Below, piece after piece: positions 30,403 through 42,400 of a stretch of DNA of 64,000 nucleotides. Source of the DNA: Pomphorhynchus laevis (lineage: Eukaryota > Acanthocephala > Palaeacanthocephala > Echinorhynchida > Pomphorhynchidae); contig WNNJ02001303.1 in the NCBI GenBank assembly GCA_012934845.2, positions 1-64,000 of the forward strand, read 5' to 3'. Position 1 is the stretch's first letter; every line of letters starts with the position of its first letter. The notes below the pieces were generated by a model. The model did not search any database. It had not been told where the DNA came from and worked only from the letters and a program-made list of their open reading frames with translations. The position numbers and the translations under genes were made by a program.

Positions 30403-33400
30403 GTAAGAAATTTTATAATTTTACAATTGTTTGTAATTTTTCATAAGTATAAAACATATTTTGTTTTATCACTGATAACATACATAACAAAGGTGAGGCA
30501 CCGAGGCTGCTGTTCATTCAGTCACTCAGGAATACGATTTTTCGAAAATAAATTTTTGTCAGATAGACGTGACAAATACATTTAATGTCATAAACGAAGA
30601 GCTTTCATTGCATAAAATTTCAAATATACCTTCAACTAACTCAAGGTCTAAGAAACTGTTAACAAATCGAAAACCTTGTTTATTGTAGATTACGATATTG
30701 TGATCTCACAGAAAGGATTTACACAGGGAAATCCCCAGTTAAGAGATATATTTGTCACTGATTTTATTCCTTTATTGCTAACTATACAATATGTGTTATT
30801 GACCTCTTGCTATATGAAACCACTTCTATTATAATATGCAAACATCATTAATCATAACTGAACGAATTCCCAAAGGAAAGTCACGAAAGGGTTTGAGAAT
30901 TTTATAAATAGAAATTTAACATGAAAATCGAGGAGCGAGCATAATACAATATCAGTGAGTCTATTATTATTAAATACAACAGCAGCAAAAGAGCGTAGAG
31001 CTCGTACATGCTGGGTACAGGGTAAAAACAAATATCAATGAAAATTCGATTGTTCTAAGTTAGTACATTCTTCACACGTCTTTTGAAGGACAAAATACTG
31101 GAGGCCGAAACCACTTGACTTAGTATCTTATTCCAGCTTTTCCACTTTCGGTTGACAATTGTGTTAAATCTTCGTGGACGAATGTGGGTCTTTAACGTGA
31201 GGTGATGTCCCCTCAATCTGTTTGAATTTCGAAGTTCGAACAGTTTACGACAAACATGTTCCCTCTGCCCTTTTTGAACATTAAGCGTTGTCCACACAAA
31301 CATTAAATCAGATGACTTTAAAGATTTCTTCACTGTGGTCACACCAAGTGCGTGGAGTCGAAAAATGAATGAGAGCTTGCGTTGGGTGGGTACAAGATGT
31401 GTGGCCTTGCGTAATATGGATTCGTACATGTTCATCTCTGTCGTAGTCTGAGGGTGGCAGGCAGGTGAAGCGTATCTCATTAAAGATAAGACATAAGCAT
31501 TGTAAATTAACTTAAAACTGGATGCGTCAAGCTGGCCAATGGTCCTTCTAATAAGTCCTAAAATTCGACGGCATTTAGCAACTGTGTGACTGGTATGTGG
31601 GATGGTCGATAAGCTTCTATTTACGATCACTCCAAGGTCTTGAAATTGGGGAACTGTTTCAATTTCTCTTCCGTCAATGGTATATGACGAATTGATGTGT
31701 AGATGTCCGATGCGCATATGTTTTGACTTATCGGGATTTAATACCAGTCCCCGTTGATTACACCATACCTTAATATTATCAATGTCTCTCTGGAGTATCA
31801 TTGGATCTCGGCTATCGATTATTGGTCGCCAAATTTTCAAGTCGTCGGCATATAAACCACATGGACTCGAAATAGCTGTAGTAAGCTCGTTGATGTAAAT
31901 AATGAAGAGCAATGGACTGAGTACCGATCCCTGAGCAAGCTTGACGAAAATAAGCGTGTGTTTTAGCATACACAGTGTGCAATTTAGTGTGGAAGTGGCT
32001 AAACACGCATCCAACATAGAATTAGCACATGTGACCACTCATTAAATAATTTCAAGACGCAATAATAATTAATTTACAGTGTCCGTTGTGATCAAACGAC
32101 CGCTTCCATATTCATTAAAAAATAATACTTTATAAAACAGTTTTAAATAAAGGTAGTTGTTATTAAATAAAGACACTTGAGTGATGTGAAATAAGTAGAA
32201 GTACGCATGTCGACAGTTATTGAGTTTCACGCTCTAGAAGCAGCAATGGTGTAAATTGAGCGAATATTGAAGGAGATAATCATTATAGCGTATATATAAA
32301 GAAACGGGTTGGGGATTGTCGATAGAATATGTATTTTAAAAATAAGAGTTAATTTCGCAGAGATGAAATGTAAAAAAGGTTGAAGGAAATGGATACATTA
32401 GAACATATTAGGTCAGTGTAGTTTGGAGAAGTGGATGCATATATGGTCAAAGCGACCAAGGCGGAAAATACGAATAGCAATGTTTAAGATACTCTGGAGA
32501 GGTAAAGCTGTGTTTTTGGATGGGTTGGAGGAGGGGCTGAGACTATTCAATCTTTTGGAAAATTAGGGCAGATATAAGTTTAATATTTTCTATTGATACA
32601 CGAATGCGTCGAGTGTCTATTATGAGTATGTTGGAACTTAATGATGAACAAAAGGAGTTTGATATATCATGTTATCAAAATGAACACAAATAAACCTCAG
32701 ATGATCAACTACAGGAAAACGTTTTGATTCTAGTGAAACGAGGAATTAATTTGGGTAAATTAATTTTTGTATTTAGGAACATATAAATAAAGGTAAGATA
32801 CAATGAAATGGAGCAAAGAAAATTCTTTGAGGCAAGATGAAAAACACTGATGTCGCCATACTTTGAATAGTTTGAAAGTCAATATAGTAGGATGTAGTGG
32901 TCTACAATGTCGAAGGCTGAAGACATTGATAAAAATAACTCTACATAGCGTTTTGTCACGACACGGTAACAGATCATTAAAAACATTTTAACTGACAGTT
33001 TCAACATAATGATGACGAAAATCAGACTGAAAAGGAAAGTAATTTTATTTCAGAAAATAAAATTGATATTATTTTTTGATCTGAAATAAAAAGTTTTAGC
33101 GTTTCTAAAATTCGACCGTTGACTGAAATAAATGGACTTTTGAATGTAAAATCATTTAATTATGTCTAACTATCACACACTTAGCTTAAAACGGATGTAC
33201 AACATCAACATGTCTCTGCAATTAATGATATTATTGGTTTTTGTGATTTTGAATATTAAAGGATTGTGATTATAGCGATACTTTAACATTTATAACATAT
33301 AAACGTTGAAGCCACATTGCATGTTGAATCAATGAACTACAATTTTTTATTTTTTTACATTTACTTAGCCTTTGCTACTAGCACAAGATAAAATAAATCA

Positions 33401-36400
33401 AATAGTTAAACCATCATAATTTAAAGAAACAACATTTATCAAAATCATTTTTGTAAAATAATTAAAATTTAATTATTAATTATCATTATTAATTTAATTA
33501 ATAATTAATTAATTAATATTTAATTAATCATTAATTTTAAAATAATATTTACATTCAGATACCTTTTATTTTAAGTTTTCATTACGATGAAAGCGTACAC
33601 TGCACAACGAATAGATGAGTTAAGCTTACCATCGGGAACACATGTGGAAGTAATCTCAAAGAATGAAGACGGGTGGTGGACAGTTAGGTTTGCTTATATT
33701 AGTTATTAAATAATTCATTATAGTCATGTTCTATTCAAGAACTGTCAGCAAGCGCAGTAACCAGGGCAAATTCCCTGCAATGTTCCTTAGAAGTTTGATT
33801 AATGAATGTAATAATAAAACACAAAACAACGGTCAGTGATATTTGCTTATAAATAATTTGATTTATAAATTATATAAATTAGACCAGATTCTAAAACTTA
33901 TTGCATTAACCAATAAAATAATTTATAATAAATTAATACAAAATTCTAGAATTAGATTGGACTTTTATTTTATGGAATTGAAAATTCATATCATGCAAAT
34001 GAAAATTGAATATAAAATATTGAAAATATTTAATATAAAATGTTGAATATGAAAATTAGAGAGAAAATGAAAATAACAAACAATTATAAAAGGAAAGATC
34101 GAATTAATAAAGATATGTATACATAACTTACTAAATTAAAGCATTTATAATAACAACTATTGATAAAGCTAGTAATAACTTTGTCTTCATATGCAAAAAG
34201 CTTTATTATGATATACTAATGAAAGAGGTTAATTCTAATGATTTAAATATGAACACAACATATAAACGTAGTGAGTTAAATTGGAGAGAAAATGAAAATA
34301 ACGAACAATTATAAAAGGAAAGATAAAATTAATAAAGATATGTATACAGAACTTACTAAATTAAAGCATATATAATAACAACTATTGATAAAGGTAGTAA
34401 TAACTTTGTCTTCATATGCAAAAAGCTTTATTATGATATACTAATGAAAGGAGCGCAACATGTGAATTATTTTATCTTTATTTTTGATGAATTAATAGCA
34501 CTAAAGTATCACTGATCTTTTTCGGGTTATGAACTCCAATACCTTGTCGTCGGCATGTAAGCTCATTTCACTACACGGATTATAACTTACTAAATTAAAG
34601 GATAACTATATAATAACAACTATTGATAAAACTAGTAATAACTTTGTCTTCATATGCAAAAAGCTTTTTTATGATATACTAATGAAAGAGGTTAATTCTA
34701 ATGATTTAAATGTAAATCCAACAAATATAATAATAAATTTATAATTTATATAGAGGTAAATTATACCTCTATTTTTTATAATTTATATATTATTGTATAC
34801 TAAAATTAAAATTTAAAATAAGTCATTTTTATGAATTGACTAATAAATAACATATGGTGTATCATAATAAGGATTAGAGGTAATCAGAAGAAACTGCTAT
34901 GTTATCAGGTTTCGGGCTCTATTCCTCTACCCAATATAGCATGGGGCCAAATACATGCCAATGACGTATTTCCTCTGATTAAATTTGATTATTTATTATC
35001 CATACCGAGTATATAATTTACAATCCATAAAAATGTTCCGCTAATGATTTTTAATTTATTTTACTATTTTCTGAAGAAAGACGATAGCGTTACACATCGT
35101 TGCAATTCTTAAAATTTCATTATTTGATGTATTATATTTTATATTATATGGTATGTATGAATGCTCATGTAAAAATATGTTTCTTGTAAATTTTAATATG
35201 TCATCTTTACGATATAAATTAATAGTAGTTTTAGTTAATGTTAATTTAATGTTCATTTCTTGGTATACACCTTCTTTATCATTAATATTGGTTTTGTTAA
35301 TGACGTATTTCCTCTGATTTGAATACAAAGTATATTCTTTATTATTCATCCATAAATATTTTTCGTTAATATATCCTCAATATATCGAACAAATATATTT
35401 CATATCTTATATGAAATATATCTTATTATTAAGTTAAAGTTAAGTTAAGTTTAAGTTAAGGTTTGTGTTGATTTATATATTTTACTATTTTCTGCTTGAT
35501 GTTATTTTTATAGTAACCTAGTTTAAAATATGTATCTATTAAATTATTTAAATAATTTTGAAGAAAACCAATATCGTTACAAATTGTTGCAATTCTTAAA
35601 ATTTCATTATTTAATGTATTATATTTTATATTATATGGTATGCATGAATGCTCATGCAAAAATATGTTTTTTTTTGTAAATTTAAATGTAATATCGTTAT
35701 TATATTATATTATATTATATTTTATATTATATGTCTAGATATATACCATCTTTATCATTAATATTGATAACGAGTCATCTTTATCATTAATATTGGTTAC
35801 CGAATTTGTTCGCTTATTGAATATAAATTGTTAGAGTTAAATACACATATCATCAATATATCAAACATATATTTTATATCTTTATATAATTTGGATTTTT
35901 TTAAACAGATATGAACAAATTTATATTCTATAAAACTTAAAAACAAGTCAGCTATATTTGGAACACCTTTTACTTGTCTAAATGATTTTGAAGAAACCCA
36001 ATATCATTACATATACTGGTAATTATTAATTATTATTAAAATTATGTAATTTGGATTCCAATATAGGTATAATATAGGTATAGTTTTATTATCTGATTCA
36101 ATATAGATGTCCCTACCTCTAAATAATTTTAATTTATCAAAATATTTAAGGATTATATTAATTCAATTTTATCCAATTTGAAGGTTTAATTTTTGTTAGA
36201 TAGGCGTTATTAATCATAGATTTATTTTTATTATCGTTGAAATATATATGTTATAATTATTATAACATATATATGTATATCATTTTCCTAATATAAGATT
36301 AATTAATTTTACTAACGCTTCTTTAATATCTACTAAATCTAGATTTGTATAAATAATTTTAATTATTTTAATTTTACTTTTATAATAATTTTAATTTATT

Positions 36401-39400
36401 AAAATATTTAAGGCTTCTAAAATTTTATTTTATAGCTGACTTGTTTTTAAGCTTTATAGAGTATGAATTTGTATATAACTGTTTAAAATATAAATCTAAA
36501 TTATATAAAGATATAAAATATATGTTCAGATACATTGATGATATATGTGTATTAACTCTAACAATTTTTATTCAATAATCAAACAAATTTATCCAGGTAG
36601 CCTCATTCTTAATAAAACCAATATTAATGATAAAGAATGAATATCTAGATATGAACATTTAATTAACATTAACTAAAACTACTATTAATTTATATCGTAA
36701 AGATGACATATTTAAATTTACAAGAAACATATTTTTGCATGAGCATTCATGCATACCATATAATATAAAATATTATACATTAAATAATGAAATTTTAAGA
36801 ATTGCAACAATATGTAATGATATGGCTTTCTTCAAAATCATTTAAATAATTTAATAGATGCATATTTTTAACTAGGCTACTTTAACAATATCATCAAGCA
36901 GAAAATAGTAAAATATATAAATCAACACAATAATATAAAGAATAAATTTAAACTCTATAGTGGCAAATTTTTATGGATGGATAATAAATAATATACTTTG
37001 TATTAGAATAAGATACTAGATAGTTTTATCAGAGGAAATACATCATTAGCATGTATTTGGCCCCGATGCTATGTTGGGTAGAGGAGTTAGGGGCCGAAAC
37101 CTGATAGCATAGCAGTTGCTCCTGATGACCTCTAATTCTTACTCCGATACAACGTCTGTTATTTATTAGTCAATTCATAAAAATGACGTTTATTTTAAAT
37201 TTCATTTTTTTAACTTGATTTAAATTATAGAAAATCTAAAAACAATTATTAATTTTATTATTTAATTATTAAATTTTGATTTAGCATTATTAAGTTTTGT
37301 TTATTTTATAATTATATTAAATACGTAGACTCACTTAGCTAATTTGATTACCACACATTCCATTTTGGTTAATGTTAATCTTTAATTAGTTAATTGGATC
37401 AATTTTTATCACTTCAGACGTTTCCAATTTATTCAACTTAATAAACAACAGAAGTCGATATCTTCGCAGATTGTTTAAATTTTATTAATTTTTGAAATTG
37501 GTACAATATAAATATCTACAAACATATATTTCAAATTAATTGCATAATTTGTTGTTTACATATTTTCACTTATTTCGCGCAGTTGAATAGATCACTCAAT
37601 AGTTTAAGAAATTAGGCTTTAGAAATCACTTAATGTTTCAAAACCCTGAATTTTCAGATAGATTGTTAATACTTATCAATAGATCATTTTATCTGTTCGA
37701 ATGAAATGCCAATCTTTTACATTAAATAATTCTCTTACAATAATTTCTTAATATTAAAATGGAATATTTAATTTGAATACTATATTTTTTAATCTTGGAA
37801 TTTAATATTACGTTAAATGTATATACTCAAGTTTATTTGAATTCATTTACTTGCTTTTTTAATCGCTCGCAGACAATAACTTAATAAGAAGTCATTCCAG
37901 ACGATCAACATTATTTAATTTTGCTAAAAGAACAAGCAAGCGCTACAGTCGATCAAGTGATACTCTCAGATTGAACTCATTGTCAGGAAACACGGTAATA
38001 TTTTAATTTCCTACATTTTCTTTGAGTTTTTAGTTGTCTGCCAAAATGCTAAAAATTCAGTAACAGTTTTGCACTTTTAAGCCAAATGTCTTAGCATACA
38101 GCTACCAACGGTAAACTAATAGTTAACCTGAATAATTACGGATTATAAATGATAACTAAAGGTCAAAAGATCTCTAACGCTAGATGTCATATAACCATAG
38201 GTTATTTATAATATAATCTCTGTCAGAAATACTGAAACTATATATTACTGGTTACGACTTTACTATTTTTTCTTATTTTCAAACAAGTTTGATGAATTAT
38301 TAATTTAAAAATACGGAGGAGTTTGCATCCCAAGGTGTTTACACTTTAAAATGTACACTGCTTCACGTGATCACGTTTAAGAGACCAGGTAATGGCCAAT
38401 AGCTAGGTCGCGTAGCGCGTGGTGTGAAGGTGGTAGATCTTTATAGATATTGTTCCAGCCTGCAACCGCCTTAAGCAGGGCAGCCCCCTGTCAGATGCTG
38501 CTGGATGGCCCGTTGTAAGTTTAGTCTGAGTCAACTAAACTAGGTGGCGACACCGAAATAGCAACGTTAAAAATTATGACTTAAAATTACATGTACCCAA
38601 CCAGTATGGAAAAATACGTAAGTACTAATGATTTCAATTTTAGATCTTTTAAATGTAACAGAAAAAATTGTATAGTTGTGATGTTATAAATAATAATTGT
38701 ATTGTAAGTAATACGACAAACAAATGTTTTTCATTAAATATTAATAATAATTGTAACTGCAATACCGCAGGTGTAGTGTATCTTATACAATGTACATGTG
38801 GATTGCAACATATAGGAAAAACATATCAAATGTTAAAAACTAGGTTTAGGCAACACATATATAATATACAGCATAATAGTCAAACTATATTTCATAAACA
38901 TATGAGATTAATAGGACATGATATTAAAAACTGTCAATTATTTATTTTAGAACATATTATCGAAGAAAACATTTCAATATTAAATCAAAAACTATTAGAA
39001 AAAGAAGATTTTTGGATTAAAACGCTTAATTCCATGTACCCATTAGGATTGAATGACGTGGTACAAGGAATTGGCAGAAGTAGTATAATACATAATAAAC
39101 AACTATATTATAATAATCCGTTTAAACGCAAACCAAGAAGTCATGGTGATAAAAGGAATAGGAAAAATAGAGTTAAAAATATTAAAAAAGATATGTATAT
39201 AAATGAACAATTAGAAATATTAAAACAACTTTTAAGTGATAATAAGCTAAAAGATCTTTATGTAAATATAAGAAGTTTTTTTAAAGATATCATATGTTCA
39301 ATAAATCAAAAATTAATTAACGACTATGATAGGCTAAGTTGTATAATAGACAGTTATTGTAATACAAAATACTACAATCGTACAATAAATGTTAATAATA

Positions 39401-42400
39401 ACAATAGAAAATATATATTAACCATAAACTTCATTAATAAATGTGTAGATAACATAAATATAGCGGGACTTTTAAATAATTCTAAAAGTAAAAAAATAAT
39501 AGGGTCAGATTTAAGTAAATATATTCCTAAAATAAGGTATAAACTCCTACCACCATTAGGACGAAAAATTTGTAATTATAATAAAGAATTAAAATCAATA
39601 TGTAACGATAATATTAGAAACATAATGGAAACAGAATGCAACTGTAAAAGTCTTAGTTTTGATAAAATAAATGAACATATATGTACCCATAATCTAGAAT
39701 TAATTGAAAATTGTGAGTTAAGAAAGCTGCTATCAAAACGGTATAAATATAGATCAAATAATAACAACGACAAAAATAAAATATACAATTCGTTATATAA
39801 TAACTTAAATGATTACTTTAGTAAGCTGATTAATAGTGAAAGCACGAATATATCTAAGATAAACATTTGGAAAGATTATATATTTGATAAAATTAAAAAT
39901 AAAATGAAAATAACAAACAATTACAATTAAATGTACATAAAAACCACTTTCTGTGGTTTTATATATATGATATATAAATATATATATTATATATAAATAT
40001 ATATATATATATATATAAAAATTATATACATATATATTTTATATATATGTAAATGTTGAAATATTTAAGACTATTTTTATCCTGCATGATGACATGTGAT
40101 TATAGTATTAGGCAACTCTCGCCATTCGTTTCTCTCTTTAATTAAGTTGATTTTGATATGTTTGGTTTTTTTTTTCTAAATTGGATCAATTTGCCTTAAA
40201 AAGTACCCTTGTTTTATCAGTTGCAATCTGAGATTATTTAGATTTATCACGGACACAGATAACCATAATAACAAGGTGACTATTTCAAAAAAAATTTCAA
40301 GCTAATGTATCTGGGATACAAAGTGATTTCTAAATTATTTTTCAGTCGTAAAAACATACAGGAAGCATTAAAACCACCGACAAGCTTTTATTGTAACGTT
40401 TCAATTCATTTTTTAAGGGATCTTTTTCAAAAAAGATCCCTTAAACAAAAACATATATAGTATTTACCTTCACTGTGATTTAACTTATATTGGGCTTGTC
40501 GGTGGTTTTAATGTGTTTTAATTCAGAAAAACACCAAGCATATCAAAATCAACTTAATTAAAGATAGAAACGAATGGCGAGAGTTGCCTAATACGATAAT
40601 CACATGTCATCATGCATTTTTTATGCTGATAATCACCTGTCATCATGCATTTTCAATCTGAACTAGTGATTTCAACAAATCACTAATAAATTTAAAAAGA
40701 TTTATAATATGTTAGACAAGAAAAATATTAAATTTTGCAATATTTGTCAGTAAATAAATCTTTCTGCTGTATCTCTTGTCTAACATGCTTTCATTAGGCT
40801 GTCATATTTTCATTTAATGTTTATTAAATAAAAAATAAGTTAACGAACAAGCTGACCCTGAACGATGCATTCTTAAAATCATTAAATTAAATTTAAATGT
40901 CATTCCAAGAAAATCTGATATTTTTTTAATATTTCGGACCCTTAATCATTTATCGAAGTATTTTATTCAATCTCATGGTTGATACTGTCGAATGATTGAT
41001 GGTCAGTCAGCATCAAAAGAACCGAAACGTGAAACGTAGGTATTGGATCAATAGCTGATGAGGCCCACCAATGTAGCGTACTATTGATTGCTTATAGATT
41101 GAATTAAAGTAGCGTGCAGGATAAAAATAATCTTAAATATTTCAATTGTAACAATGACTGCACATGTATAACAACTTAAAACCAGGAAACAAACTATAGA
41201 TTACCTGTTTGATAATAGCAATTAATTTCAAAAAGTAGTTAGGTTTTTAAATAGAAGGTAGTACCATCCCATACCAACTTTCGTCATCGAAAGTTGGTAA
41301 CTGAGTTGGATGCGGATGTGGATGGTGGGACAGGAGAGTTGGGAAAGATATGTGGATGTGTGGTAGAAGCGACGGATACGTAAGAGCACTCGAACGGCGC
41401 AGTTGATGATGCGTTGTAGGGGTAGGATGAATTTTGGAGAATAGGTGAAAATTCTGAGGCTGTAATCGATTTACGGAAGGATTACTAGTTTGATAATAGT
41501 AATCATCAAGAAAAAGCAGTATGTTTTAATATTGAAGGTTCAACGTTCTCCTATCAACGTTGATTTAATTCAAAATCGGAAATGATTTCAAATAAATTTG
41601 CAAAAGTTAAGACGCAAGCCATTCATTAAATCTAATTGCCAATAAAGCAGACTAGTCGAGGAACAACGTTATGGTTGATACAAATTGAGTCAAATTTAAA
41701 AATTGCACCGAAAATTACTATTAATCGTTTTTGCAGAAGTTCATCGGAAAAACGTTAGATATATTTGGAAAAGTATTAAACTGTCTTCCAGAATCCACTT
41801 ACGGATACGATTAGATATTTTTATAAATTGCGGGATATTATACTGGTAATCAAGTAAATGTTACAATTAAATGTTTACTAGTTTCGCCTCTCCGCGTTTT
41901 TCAGAACAATTTCGCAGTCACAAATAATCAACTTACACACTCTTTATCATAATGTCATTCCATTTTAGGCTATTTATCGTAAATGTTCTTAAGCTTCGAT
42001 ACGAACGTATACACTGCTAGTTATTTCCTATCTAAATTTCTTAATGATGGATCGTATGGCTTCATAACTACGTTTTAATTCTACTTTCTTTCTCTAAACC
42101 AACACTTGATTTCCTATATTCCGATTTTATTGAAATGTTGTAGATTTAATTGCTTTCATAGAATTTTATAATTAAATTTTTCCTTAGCAACATGAGATTT
42201 TTAAAGTCGTCATCTTGACTCATATCTTTCTTATAACTGATATTTTAACGGCATTTGTGCGATTGCTGTTCGATGCAATACATATTGTCGAATACTGGCT
42301 TTTGCATAACGTAGTTTTATTAATTTTATTTTTAATTTTATTAATTTTCATAATTTTATTTTTAGAGAGAGGTGTTAATGTCTAGAGCTGGTAATCAAGA

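Larger units (their letters stand above)
38320..39955 (+). mobile_element. Penelope-like element, copy 6, with permuted GIY-YIG
   Basis: Leader (38,320-38,667) and ORF (38,668-39,930) of a PLE whose GIY-YIG endonuclease is N-terminal. After ITNNY the sequence jumps to the later RT segment TTAAATGTACAT...CCACTTTCTG (compare 45,404), so most of RT is deleted. It lies in the same orientation as the host SH3 gene, within an intron. Confidence 0.85.

Noticed and set aside
30403-30600. Extra exon between SH3-1 and SH3-2
   Set aside because: Direct splicing 30,402 to 33,576 keeps phase and a natural linker; the frame at 30,391 has no conserved features.
37059-37138. HDV-like ribozyme in the PLE 3' region
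   Set aside because: P1 and P2 order fits, but no P3 stem can be drawn between them (no C residues to pair) on the sense strand, and no room for P4 on the other strand.
38668-39930. Free-standing homing endonuclease (GIY-YIG)
   Set aside because: Overlap with copy 7 and the shared leader show that it is part of a PLE.
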